In this document: one piece after another, positions 36,201-45,639 of the stretch
How the letters are laid out: every line of letters starts with the position of its first letter
Position numbering within the stretch: the stretch's first letter is position 1
Notes under the pieces: model-generated
Database searches by the model: none
Seen by the model: only the letters and a program-made list of their open reading frames with translations
Told to the model about the DNA's origin: nothing
NCBI GenBank assembly: GCA_022702545.1
Contig: JAHRBC010000002.1
Location: 4,712,001-4,776,000 of the forward strand
DNA: 64,000 nt
Reading direction: 5' to 3'
Origin: Phycomyces nitens
Taxonomy: Eukaryota; Mucoromycota; Mucoromycetes; Mucorales; Phycomycetaceae
Position numbers and translations under genes: made by a program

Positions 36201-39200
36201 TTTTGGGGGACATTGAGAGGGCACTAGACGGTCTGGAGACCACAGAAGATGTGTTTTCTGTCGACAAGTTTGAAGCAAGATTAAAGCAATTTGATCAAGA
36301 TGTTTTTAGAATCTGGAAGCAGCAGGGATCTACCATTCCTTACCCGTTGTGTCCAGAAGGTGCGCGTGCTAATCGCTCCTCCACCCAGGATGATAATATT
36401 GCCGCTGACATAAATGCATTTGTGCTGAGATTGTACGACGAGCTGTTACAACTAGGCAAGAAGATCCGTGCTCTGCTGGATGCCTATAGCGTGGCTGTTT
36501 ATCTCAAACAGGAGATTGGCCAGTGTCTGAAAGATACCGTTCAAGTGCAAGAGCAGATTGTGGCTGGCCAGACAAGTCTGTTGGCCAAGAGTCTGGATCC
36601 TGCCATGACCTTGACTGAGCTGCCGGCTATGGATGTGCGTAACCAGATCCAAGAATTTGCACTAGAGGCTGTCGAGGATTCCAAGACCTCTTTTGATACA
36701 CTTGTTAAACTCGAGGACAAACTTGCACACCTATTGTCATATGCTGCCGAGGCACAGAGCCCAGTCAATTCTGCACTTATTTCCAACACCCAGGCCGAGA
36801 CACACACCCAGGCTGAGCAGCTCCTTTGTTCAGCAGAGACACACAAGCTGAGAGTAGATGCGTATTTAGCTCGTTTGGCTTGGGAGGATGGATGGAGAGA
36901 TTGCCAGGGTACAGCAAAGAAATTGCAAGCCACCGCACGTACTATGCAAGACAAGACGACCCACTCGATCAATACATCCACATTAAACGATTCACTCCAG
37001 CCTACCATCCAGCAGTCTGTGGCTGATACTGACCAGCTAAACAAACAGATGGTCGGTCTCACCAAAGCCTTGGAGGAGTACAAGGCTGCCTTTGACTTGA
37101 CGACCGTTGATATGCCAAGCGACAGTACAGAGCGACACGGCGATCTTGAGAAGACCAGCGAACGCCTGCACGACACTTTTGAAATTCTCGAGACCGTAAC
37201 CAATTTCTTGGTAGACCGGTTTGAATGGGAATCCACGGCCTATCATCAACAGACCCAGTTGTTTGAGCACTATGAGTCGATGGAGAACTATATCCAGGCA
37301 CGGACTGAGGTTCTTTCAGCAGGGATCACCGGTGACAGCATTGATATCCAGGACAATCTTGAGAAAGAGTGGAACGAGTGGAGCGTAAAGACTGCTGGGT
37401 ATTCAGAGTGTGTAGATGGGCTGATAGAAAGACTAGAGGCTTTTGAAAAGAGGGCCGAACAAGAGGACCATCAGCAGAACCTTTTGGATAAAGGTGTTTA
37501 TCATCTTGCCCAAACAATCCAAGAGTCACGAAACACTGCTCAATCACAGCTGGAATATGCTCGCAAGGTACTCAATCAGCAAATGGCAATTCGGGAATGT
37601 CTTTATGAGGCAGCCAATCTGGACCAGTTGGCCGAGAGTATAAAGACTAGCCTTTTGAGTGATGATGTATTGGATGCCCAAGAGGTGCACGAGGCCCGGT
37701 TGAGAGACTATGATAACCGAGTGGCAGTCTTACGTGATCGCTCCCTGCGTATCGACTACCCTACCCGTCAGGTTGCAACACAGGCCCTCAAAGACATGGA
37801 CCAAAAGGCCAACACTCTGATCCACGAGCACATGGACACACGTCTTGTTCGACTTGGCGAGACAGCCAATTCTCTATTGGCAATCCAAAGATCCCGCGAA
37901 CGTCTCTCTCGACGCAATGCCGCCGTTGCTGCATACCTGGCCGATGCAACTGTTGTACGTGAATGGATATCTTGTCAGCACGAACGCATCGTAGAGGCAT
38001 ACAAGGGACCCGAAGAGACAGGCCTACAAGTCCTGAGAGATAGTGTGGACAAACTTGGCGCCGTGAATGCGGCTGTAAAGGGCTACATGAATGTATATGG
38101 ATCACTCAAAGATTCGTCTGTCAATTATGCCACAACCATTCGACAGGAGATTGACCGGTCAGTTGAAGAGGAGGACGAGCGTCTTGAGGCTGCCCAGAGT
38201 GTAAAGGAGATTGAGGACAGTCAGAGATCAATTGATAGTGCCTGGACAGACCTCGTGAATGAAACCGAGAGTCTACTAAGCCAGTCGTCGACAGCATTGC
38301 GTCTGGCCGAGTTTAGACGCCTGGTTTCCAATGCAGAGGTTCAGATGGAAAAGTACAGTGTACTGGTGAGAGATGCCGATGTGAGCAGCGTCACAGAGGA
38401 AACTGTGGCTGAATGGCTAAGCACCGTCCAGACAACAACGGTTCAGCAGAAGATTGACCAGGTTCGCGTTTGCTGCCTGAACAAAGATTCAGACATTCAC
38501 GCCAGTGTAATGAAGGACGAATTGGACCGCTTGGTGGCTATGCAAAATGGCCTTGTGGACATGCTCCAAACCCTGACCAAGCAAGTTGCCCACCACCGTC
38601 TCCGTCAGGATTACAGTTCTGCAGCCCAAAGTCTCGAGACATTCATTAAAGAGACCCACCTAAAGATTGAAGAGTGTCGCGACAACTATGGCATATTACC
38701 GGGAGAGCCAGAACAAGATACTCTGTACTGCAAGAACATGGCGTCTGTCTATAGTGCTGTCCAAGAGGCAATTGAGGATTGTAAGGATGAGCTAGACCAA
38801 GTCCGGTCACAGTACCGATTCCTAAAGTTCCAGAAAGTCGAAGCCATGAAGGCCATTGATGAAAGAAACACGGCTTTGGAACTAGGATGGAAGGCACTCC
38901 AGGGCGAGGTTTTGGAGGCCAAGAAACTTGCAGATCAAGGCTTACAGTGGCGTGACTTGTATAGCACGCTTTTGCAGACTTCTTCTCAGCTAGACATCTT
39001 TAAATCCTCTCTCGAGGAAACTCCAAATGAAACGACTGCCTTGTCCAACCTAGGCCGCCAAATCAAGAGAACCGGCGGGGTGTTTCCTGCATTTGCCAAG
39101 AATATCCAAAATATTTCAGATCTTGCTAGTCTCAAGACCACCAGTGGCAATAGAGCACAGTTGGAGGATCGTTTGAAATGTGTAGAGGAGCGCTACAAAG

Positions 39201-41953
39201 CCTTGCAATCTACCGTAGATGAGCGCCATAGACTTGCACAACAACAAGAAGCCTATGAAGAGTGTGTCAGTCTATCCAATACCATCAAGAAAGAGGCCAA
39301 GGAAGAAGCGAATGCTATTATCAAGCGAATGACCAATGTTGCCTCTACCGACATGTTTGGCAACGATGTATCTAATCTGGAACAGTTTTACAATATATAC
39401 CAAGTTAGTCTGGCCACAAGTGAGTCTGTCCTCGAAAGATTGACCCACCAGACCACCAAGCGCCTCCGGGGATATGCCCAGACCCTTTTGGCCTACAAGA
39501 TTGATCCTGCTGTGGTCCAAGAGATCCAAGACTCTACCCAACTGGCTTTGGATGAGCTAGAGACTGTACTGAAACAAGAAAGATTGTTAGGAGATCCTGT
39601 CAAACGTTGCTTGAACCATGCCAAGAGTGCAGAGAATATCTTGGCCTGGATCACAAACTGTCAAAATGCACTCAACAAGCTTCTTGCTGACCCGACCATG
39701 ATTGACGAACAAGACATGGCCCCCAAGCCAGAGGAAATAGAGCAAAAGATGGTGCTTTTCCACAAGACCATTGCGTCTTTTGAAGAAATGACCAACAACA
39801 TCCTGCACAACACAAGCGCCGTAACCAGTGGTGTCGAGGTATCCGATGGATCTTTGGAAGATACTGAGGCCATTGAACGTCTGGACAACAATGAAGACGG
39901 TGCAGAGGACAAGGAGGAATCAACAAAAGAGCAAGAAACTTCTACAGATGTGCCTGGTTTGGAATCTAGCGAAGATAAAGCTGATTCATCTATCAAACAT
40001 GAACCTATTGACACACCAGCCCAAAATGTGTTCCTCCAACAGGCTGTTAAGTCTCGTGCAGAAGATGTAAAGAATGGATGGAAAGAGACAAACGATCTTT
40101 TGGATGAACTCAAGCAAGCAGTCGTAAAGGCATCCCAGGGAGTTGCCGTTGTTCGCAAGATCAAAACCATGATGTCTATCCTGGGCGAGGCGCGTGAACA
40201 CTTGGCCATCCTACAGATTTCCGAAGAATCAGATCCGAGCACAGACAGAGACGAAGACACAACATCTGTCTTGTCTACAGCGAGTGTCACAACAATGTTG
40301 CGTGAACAAGAGGTAGTACAGATGGAACGTGAGTTGGATTCCTTGGAGAGCGAAGCCAAGGTACAATTTGCGCAAGAGACTCAAGCTTTGGATGTACTAT
40401 TGGAGCAATGTGGAGACAACAAGTCGACGTTTGTTCAGCAACGGGCCGAGGTGGATGTGGCAGTTGAGAGCGTTCTAGGAGCAATGGAGCACAAGCGAAA
40501 GGAGATCTCCAAGGCAAAGGTTGTAGGAAAGTATCTAAGCACCATTGATGAACTAGAGGTTGTTCTGGGCGCACTTGAAGAAGCAGTGGCCAAGGCTGCT
40601 CCTCATCGAGCCAGCATGATTGGAAGCAGTTTCAATAGAGGAGATCTCCAGGCCAAATTGATTGAACTCGATGCACGCTACAAGTACTACGAGGGAAAGG
40701 TTACTGAAGGCCTAGAGGCGGCCAAGGCTACCCTGGCCTCAATGACTAGCGATAACTCGGCTGCCAAAAAGCAACTTTTGCCCCACTTTCGTAAACTGAG
40801 AGCTCGATGGACGACTGTGAACTCGCAAGTAAAGACACGCCGACTGGAGCTCACAAAGACTATGGAAAGTGCAGTTGATCCCGACCAGCCTCTTTACCGA
40901 CAATTCCGTAACCGCAAATCTTCACTGCCAACCCGAAAGGCAGCCTCTGTACTCAGAGAACGTGAAGTGGGATCTCTGAGAGTTCTTTCTTCTACAAGCA
41001 CATCGCCTAAAATTATTACCATGCCCTCTGTATCAAGTAGACTGGGACCTTCGACCTCATCTTCCCGCCTCAAGAGTAGCAACAGTAGCAATAGCAATAC
41101 TGGAAGGTACATGAACTCATCAACCTCAAACACAAGATACCATGGAAACCCAGATAAACACAATTATCAACCCTCAAAGTCAGCTAGTTTAAGCATGCGC
41201 ACACCAGCAATCCGGATCACACGAACACCTCCAAACTCGTATGTTGCAGACCCAGACAATGATTTGGACATGGAGATTGGACGCATTATCAATGAGACAC
41301 CTTACCGTGTAAAGGTCAAGATGGTTCCTGGTGAGGTTGGACGGTACTGGTTCGGAGAGGGCAATGCAAAGATGGCCTACTGCCGAGTTTTGAAGAGTAA
41401 GATGGTAATGGTACGAGTGGGCGGTGGCTGGACCGAGCTGTCCCAATTTTTGAGAGACCATTGCTTGCTCGAGGGAGACTTTATTCCCAAGAGCCGAATG
41501 ACGATTGCTGAAGACGATATGGAACAAGCATCTTTGCCGTCTATTCAGGAAGGCTTTATTGAGACCAGACGGGCAAAGTCGCCGTCAGGACGGCCACTTC
41601 CTAGAGGCAGTATCAGTGGCAGAAGTCTTTCTCCTACGCCACCCCCTGTTAACCCCTCACGTTCCAGTTCGGGACAGACGGGTTACATCGATGGTGATAA
41701 ATACATTGCGGTCGATCGATATGGAAACCAGCTTGAGGTCCGCATGACTCGGGCGGCAAGCAAAGAGACAAATGGGGATCGACACACACGTAGAAGACCT
41801 GTGCCACGTAAGAGAGATCCTCTAGAGTCGGCTTCTACAGTGACAAGTAGTACCAGTACAAGCACTGCGACTGTGACCACTGGCAATGGCAGTGTTCCTT
41901 CTGCGTCGCCCCACGGCGCCACTATTGTTGTTCCTACTGCCAGTGCAGTTTAA
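33251..41953 (+). CDS. Giant CH / spectrin-like coiled-coil / GAS2 cytoskeletal linker, 2900 aa, single exon
   Basis: Probably links actin and microtubules or crosslinks microtubules in the cytoplasm. The N-terminus (about 10-115) is a single calponin-homology domain (LAWCQTQLRNYV, WQDGKVLLCIAHRFFPESV, VDYLTCLRDCLDQ). Residues about 180-2620 are almost entirely helical, with heptads and regularly spaced Trp, as in spectrin/plakin rods. Long internal similarity is visible: WEQ...FVVQRARWQP at 481-510 recurs as WET...FVVQQAQWRP at 834-863. An acidic, Glu/Asp-rich stretch (about 2195-2255) breaks the rod. Near 2674-2745 lies a GAS2-related domain (YRVKVKMVPGEVGRYWFGEG, VRVGGGWTELSQFL), known to bind microtubules. 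The tail is Ser/Pro/Arg-rich and disordered. The frame runs 8.7 kb without an intron, although neighbouring genes average an intron per 100-250 coding bases. The architecture resembles animal spectraplakins, reduced to one CH domain. Confidence 0.9.
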   Translation: MALSPTTTQFERQQPMLAWCQTQLRNYVELSLLRPLTDLCESWQDGKVLLCIAHRFFPESVPDLVSMLQNNNPQSSQQVAFSLFEDRLQMSPPTEEITESVIVDYLTCLRDCLDQSARPIKPLPADRTSDQADLLRTSFEHRASLVLWRINAVRNQLTDLSFARPTPFYRDLTQKEQEPLKPTSPSQSSQASQPSQPEDIGTYEGLLESFETSLGQLQAEDLVAFHTAAEKLPEHTRRLPEVEARVAAVETSYRALQLQLEKGSGDLDRFKSSLAFGKIITPIRNELEFIQAKMLKTTTTDSGIQDLEERTHSTGEAIKRVKTQYGDLLHDGDGNTYRLLLEGLVHKHQLVSRWVNEIRIWYVEAERIREYIEERIEILEQQPLLDGLQHVELEQTTDEIYALNADQKQLEGQVDTFNQNDMSRLRAHVMALTGTDRTEELSPADTTTIEITFTTITTLDRLKHLLRRRAYELQILTLRMVWEQHYGHAIEWVRTADNDIKLFVVQRARWQPQPHVIKEEIVAELLGLETRVKEFEQGEFSTTVNAYQDLDDSSNVELPVHLESRQVALEEAFEQVTLRVGFARQVVEQCLSITDFLYKADELKTSGEVLRQAIVRAEREIKPGDTDTQWREQVLVFQEQALALVTGVAARIPYPEATHPSDQEQTFDANNSIRSMVGARKASLLLFGEALDQALASYRRVLQLQKRARQLTDEANRLRVWVDDRTRNVSRVRIDVFVGKCALDLTDLSRLEKERDGQRAKVKAIQDNDLRKLGDHLASLESAADVTETPVSLTLATAAIREGIVGIAEGLANLETLLDHHSIDLEVLGMRIGWETQATKVTQAITNMTLRTWDFVVQQAQWRPADTSGNTDQPPLGMEFEAMEAERHEFEANQLVSLDTSFQALVKGFQRSLGHAEEKGGDEKEKERRKSTPTLVQQRQQRLVDNATHLTQTAEYAQELLVQNAALRAYDTLANSHLADGHGLLGDIERALDGLETTEDVFSVDKFEARLKQFDQDVFRIWKQQGSTIPYPLCPEGARANRSSTQDDNIAADINAFVLRLYDELLQLGKKIRALLDAYSVAVYLKQEIGQCLKDTVQVQEQIVAGQTSLLAKSLDPAMTLTELPAMDVRNQIQEFALEAVEDSKTSFDTLVKLEDKLAHLLSYAAEAQSPVNSALISNTQAETHTQAEQLLCSAETHKLRVDAYLARLAWEDGWRDCQGTAKKLQATARTMQDKTTHSINTSTLNDSLQPTIQQSVADTDQLNKQMVGLTKALEEYKAAFDLTTVDMPSDSTERHGDLEKTSERLHDTFEILETVTNFLVDRFEWESTAYHQQTQLFEHYESMENYIQARTEVLSAGITGDSIDIQDNLEKEWNEWSVKTAGYSECVDGLIERLEAFEKRAEQEDHQQNLLDKGVYHLAQTIQESRNTAQSQLEYARKVLNQQMAIRECLYEAANLDQLAESIKTSLLSDDVLDAQEVHEARLRDYDNRVAVLRDRSLRIDYPTRQVATQALKDMDQKANTLIHEHMDTRLVRLGETANSLLAIQRSRERLSRRNAAVAAYLADATVVREWISCQHERIVEAYKGPEETGLQVLRDSVDKLGAVNAAVKGYMNVYGSLKDSSVNYATTIRQEIDRSVEEEDERLEAAQSVKEIEDSQRSIDSAWTDLVNETESLLSQSSTALRLAEFRRLVSNAEVQMEKYSVLVRDADVSSVTEETVAEWLSTVQTTTVQQKIDQVRVCCLNKDSDIHASVMKDELDRLVAMQNGLVDMLQTLTKQVAHHRLRQDYSSAAQSLETFIKETHLKIEECRDNYGILPGEPEQDTLYCKNMASVYSAVQEAIEDCKDELDQVRSQYRFLKFQKVEAMKAIDERNTALELGWKALQGEVLEAKKLADQGLQWRDLYSTLLQTSSQLDIFKSSLEETPNETTALSNLGRQIKRTGGVFPAFAKNIQNISDLASLKTTSGNRAQLEDRLKCVEERYKALQSTVDERHRLAQQQEAYEECVSLSNTIKKEAKEEANAIIKRMTNVASTDMFGNDVSNLEQFYNIYQVSLATSESVLERLTHQTTKRLRGYAQTLLAYKIDPAVVQEIQDSTQLALDELETVLKQERLLGDPVKRCLNHAKSAENILAWITNCQNALNKLLADPTMIDEQDMAPKPEEIEQKMVLFHKTIASFEEMTNNILHNTSAVTSGVEVSDGSLEDTEAIERLDNNEDGAEDKEESTKEQETSTDVPGLESSEDKADSSIKHEPIDTPAQNVFLQQAVKSRAEDVKNGWKETNDLLDELKQAVVKASQGVAVVRKIKTMMSILGEAREHLAILQISEESDPSTDRDEDTTSVLSTASVTTMLREQEVVQMERELDSLESEAKVQFAQETQALDVLLEQCGDNKSTFVQQRAEVDVAVESVLGAMEHKRKEISKAKVVGKYLSTIDELEVVLGALEEAVAKAAPHRASMIGSSFNRGDLQAKLIELDARYKYYEGKVTEGLEAAKATLASMTSDNSAAKKQLLPHFRKLRARWTTVNSQVKTRRLELTKTMESAVDPDQPLYRQFRNRKSSLPTRKAASVLREREVGSLRVLSSTSTSPKIITMPSVSSRLGPSTSSSRLKSSNSSNSNTGRYMNSSTSNTRYHGNPDKHNYQPSKSASLSMRTPAIRITRTPPNSYVADPDNDLDMEIGRIINETPYRVKVKMVPGEVGRYWFGEGNAKMAYCRVLKSKMVMVRVGGGWTELSQFLRDHCLLEGDFIPKSRMTIAEDDMEQASLPSIQEGFIETRRAKSPSGRPLPRGSISGRSLSPTPPPVNPSRSSSGQTGYIDGDKYIAVDRYGNQLEVRMTRAASKETNGDRHTRRRPVPRKRDPLESASTVTSSTSTSTATVTTGNGSVPSASPHGATIVVPTASAV

Positions 41954-42046
41954 TATAATAATCATAATCATAATAATCATAATCACAATCATAATAAAAA
42001 AGCCAAAAAATAAATGTTAAACAAACAGGCATTGTTGATGTACGCA

Positions 42047-42060
42047 GTAACCATGGTAAC
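42047..42060. promoter_or_regulatory. X-box-like (RFX) site
   Basis: GTAACCATGGTAAC fits the RFX consensus GTNRCC-N2-RGYAAC. It lies about 560 bp upstream of the NDT80-like start. Assignment is by motif only. Confidence 0.4.
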
Positions 42061-42151
42061 AAATGCACACAAAAAAAACATATCTTATTTTTTTTGATCT
42101 AGTGCAACAGAGTTTGATTTTTATTCGGTTGCACCAAATACACAAGACCCT

Positions 42152-42166
42152 GTTGCTCAGGGCAAC
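42152..42166. promoter_or_regulatory. Second X-box-like inverted repeat
   Basis: GTTGC and GCAAC half-sites lie around a 5-bp spacer (GTTGCTCAGGGCAAC), close to the RFX consensus with one mismatch. It is 105 bp downstream of the first site. Confidence 0.35.
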
Positions 42167-42301
42167 CATCGATCTGTACTTTCTCCATATGTGTGTGATG
42201 AGTCACATGGCATGTGTGGCCTCTCGAGGCTTCTTTACCATCTTGTTCCTCAAATCCCATTGTCCTTACCTGCCCCTTTATTTATTACTGCTAATTGGTA
42301 C

Positions 42302-42311
42302 TATATAAATA
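42302..42311 (+). promoter_or_regulatory. TATA box of NDT80-like gene
   Basis: TATATAAATA lies about 310 bp upstream of the ATG. It is the best TATA-like element in this stretch; the implied 5' leader is long. Confidence 0.4.
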
Positions 42312-42620
42312 GGCTTGTTTTTCGGACACTCAATGTGCTAGTGCCCTAGAGTTGATTGGTCCCAACGGATTTTGGCCGTCACCTCCACGAATTGACTAGA
42401 TTTCAAAACCAAAGACCGTGAGTGTATATTGAATGAAAGCCAGTAGATATGATTGGACAAAAATGATGGATATAGCCTCTTGATTTTTCTGATCATCACT
42501 AAAAACAGCAGTGGAGTTCCTGGCTGTTGGAGAATCAAAACAAAAGAAAATTAATTTTTTTGTATTCAATTTCCTATTCCTTTTATCTCTAATTTTTTCC
42601 ATACGCTTTTGTGAGTGGGA

Positions 42621-45350
42621 ATGAACGTTCACGATAAAGAATGGTCGGGATCAGCACCCCAGGCCCATTACCAGGCCCCATTGCCAGCACCCCAGCATCC
42701 CGCGAGCCATCCCTATTCTCCAGCCAGCAGTCTGCCAATGCACGCCGCACCGCCGGTTGATATGACCTCTAGCTATATGCACTCGCAGTCGTAAGTCATA
42801 AAGATATTCAGTGTAGAACAGGAAGCATAATTATAGCATCTGTTATCTATATATGTATATTATATATTATATAATTTTATATACTAATAATTATATTCTT
42901 ACACCTTGAAAAAAAAATATTTTTTTATAAAAAACAGTCCTACCCAACACTCTCACGACAGTGGTGCGTATCTGCCACCCACCTCTCTTGCACACTCGCA
43001 CCCTCACCCTCAGTCGACACCACTAAAGCCCGAAGCCGCACCTAGACCATATTCCGGGTAAGATTGACGCTACTGAGTTGACGGTATTAGTTGAGAATGC
43101 GTGTGTTTGTGTATATATTGGCTGGTTTGAACTGTGTATATAAATGTTTTTGGTGTCCCATACCTATAGATTTACCATGTCTCAACCTGCTACTCCCAGG
43201 CCCTCTGGATCTCCCCACCAGACACCCCTGGTGGAATCCTCGCCTTCGCCAGGTACACCCGATGAGCGCAAATACGCCACGACCGCTACAACCACAGCTG
43301 CCAATCCAACCACACCAAATCCCAGCAACGCACCCCCGAACCATACTCCGGGAACGCTGGTCTATGCCTCGAATGCTCATGCTGCCATTCGACGTAGACG
43401 CAAGGAATCTGTGTATATGCAGGATGATAGTCCCCACTTTGAACCCACAAAGTACAACGGGAACATTTATGCCATGGATCGAAGCACAGTGTAAGAAATG
43501 ACAAGCGTCAAATGATGTGGATGTGAAACATAAAGGGAATCTGAGCTCATATATATATGTCTTACGATCGTTATTAGTCTGGACGCCCGTCTGCACTCAA
43601 AGATTGACCGTGGATTCTTTTTGGCCGATAATGACTGGACATGCTACAGACGCAACTACTTCCAGGTCAGCAGCACTTTTATGTTGCAAGGCATCGGAAT
43701 GGTTTATGAGGGCCAGGACCTGCCCTGTCTAGTTGAGCACGAAGGCTCCCTTCACCCAGTCCGCTGTTTCATGCTCGGCATCAGTTCCCGGATTGCAAAC
43801 AGTGAAAAGACCATTACGCTTATCCAGCACACTCCCAAGCGAGACAAGGGGCCTCAGTGTGTGCCCGAACCAAAACCCATCCGTCCCGGAGGAAATCTGA
43901 CCCTCAGTTCAGCTGGTGTCAACCAGTCCGTGGTTACCTTTGAACGTGTCCAGTTCAAATCTGCAACTGCAAACAACGGCAAGCGAAGAGCAGCCCAGCA
44001 GTACTACATACTCATCACCCAGCTGTTTGCAAAGACAGACTCTGGCAAGCTTGTGAGTGTTGCTGCCTCTCAATCGGCTGCCCTGGTTGTCCGTGGTCGT
44101 AGTCCTGGTCACTATGCCGAATCAGACGCCAACACTGCCAGATTCGATCCCTCTACTCTTCCCCACGATGAACGCCCAGGTCCCCCTCACCCCCACCCCC
44201 ATCAGGGTCCCCCAGCTGGTCCATATGGGCACCCTCACCAACGCCCACCAGTCCACCACTTTGTGCAGAACGGATTGTTCTCGCCTGCGAGTGGAGATTA
44301 TCACCCTTATGAGTACTCTGTGCCTTCTTATCCCCCTTCACAATTCGGTGCTCCTGCCAACATCGCTGGTCATCCTACCCCAAACACATCTGTGCCTATC
44401 CAGATGATGGCATCTCCACCCGGAAACAATACCAGCAGTTCAAACAGCAGCACACATGCACCTTATGAGTCTCATCCTGGTCATGGCATTCCCCCACCTC
44501 ATCACTTTGTATCTGGCATGCATGATCGTACACCATCTGAAGTGTCGGATCACTACCATGATTACCATGAGAACAAATATCCAGGACCACATCAGCAGCA
44601 ACAGCAGCAGCAACAACAACAACAACAGCAACAACAGCAACAGCAGCAGCAGCAGCAGCAGCAACAACAACAAAATCAACAGCAGCACCATCAACCACAC
44701 CACCAGCAACAGCAACAGCATCACCCACAACACCAGCAACAACATCACCCACAGCACCAGCAACACCATCCCCACCACCCACAACACCCTCCACCTCATC
44801 ATGATCCCTGGGGAAGAGTTCGAATGACTTCAAATACAAGCAACCCTAGTGTTGAAAGTAGCCATTCCAACACCCCGTATATGTCTAGCCACCCTAGCCA
44901 TGAACATCCCTATTACACTCATCAGCCTACCTATGCTCACCATGCCAGTGCACCCCATCCATCCCAAGCACATTATTCCTACGACGCGCGTGTGAATGGA
45001 CCGATGAGTCATAGGTAATAAAAAATATATAAAAAAAAACATAAAAAACATAATAAAGATGATTATAAATAAATGTTGTTCAAATCTGAAGTGTATTTTC
45101 TTCAAGTGTGCCTCATGTACCTGAGCATTCTCCGGCTACAACCACAAGCCCAGGAGCTCCTTACGGCACAGCATACCACGACATGCACTGGCGCCAACAT
45201 GGCAGATACCCAACAGCAGCAGGAGCAGGAGGAGCAGGAGCAGGAGGAGCAGTAGTGTGTGATGATTCTGCTACCAAGCCAGAATATAAGAACGATCTTT
45301 CTCAGCCAGAGCATGATGGCAAGGATCCAAAGAATGCCAGACACCCATAA
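42621..45350 (+). CDS. NDT80/PhoG-type transcription factor, 5 exons, 763 aa
   Basis: A nuclear DNA-binding factor of the Ndt80 fold (in yeast, meiotic middle genes; in filamentous fungi, VIB-1/XprG in nutrient response and cell death). Exons: 42621-42790, 42938-43057, 43170-43490, 43578-45014, 45107-45350 (2292 nt). The N-terminal 200 residues are Pro/His/Ser-rich with a basic RRRRKE patch. The DNA-binding region begins in exon 4 (about 195-385): LDARLHSKIDRGFFLADNDW, TCYRRNYFQVSSTFML, VRCFMLGISSRI, ITLIQHTPKRDKGP and KRRAAQQYYILITQLFA. A Gln/His tract occupies about 543-615. The frame could stop at TAA 45016-45018, but GT-AG intron 45015-45106 gives a longer, composition-consistent tail rich in Gly/Ala; both ends are plausible, and the longer one is preferred. 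Confidence 0.9.
44593..44790 (+). repeat. CAG/CAA/CAC tract encoding Gln/His
   Basis: A long Gln run with His interruptions inside the NDT80-like gene. It accounts for the long poly-Leu/Val/Ala shadow frames on the other strand. Confidence 0.9.
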
Positions 45351-45639
45351 GAGATTCCCAATAGGAATGTCATCTTGAGATCGCTTTGTTTCAGTACCGC
45401 CAACCCCATCTACCCACACCAAATACATACACTTATACATCATGTATATGGAAGCCAAGCAATTTAATTCAATTTTAATTCAATATTTCTTTATCAATGT
45501 ATATTAATTCCTGTACTCTGTAGAAAAACCTTTTTTTGTTAGTCTATAAATATGTGTTTCACCTCTTTTCTTTTTTATTTAATATTTAAACCATTATTTG
45601 ATCATTACTACTGCACTGCTCTCTTTATTATTTGGCATC
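45351..45639. other. Convergent intergenic region
   Basis: 3' ends of the NDT80-like and glyoxalase II genes face each other across 289 bp of AT-rich DNA. Confidence 0.6.

Larger units (their letters stand above)
41954..42620. other. Intergenic region, 3' end of GAS2 gene to NDT80-like start
   Basis: Contains an (ATAATC)n run at 41954-41995, an AATAAA signal at 42009-42014, two X-box-like sites and a TATA box, listed separately. No coding sequence. Confidence 0.7.

Noticed and set aside
44396..44839. Long minus-strand frames rich in Val/Ala/Leu over the NDT80-like gene
   Set aside because: They are the antisense shadow of the CAG/CAA tract; the plus-strand gene has a full domain and splice logic.
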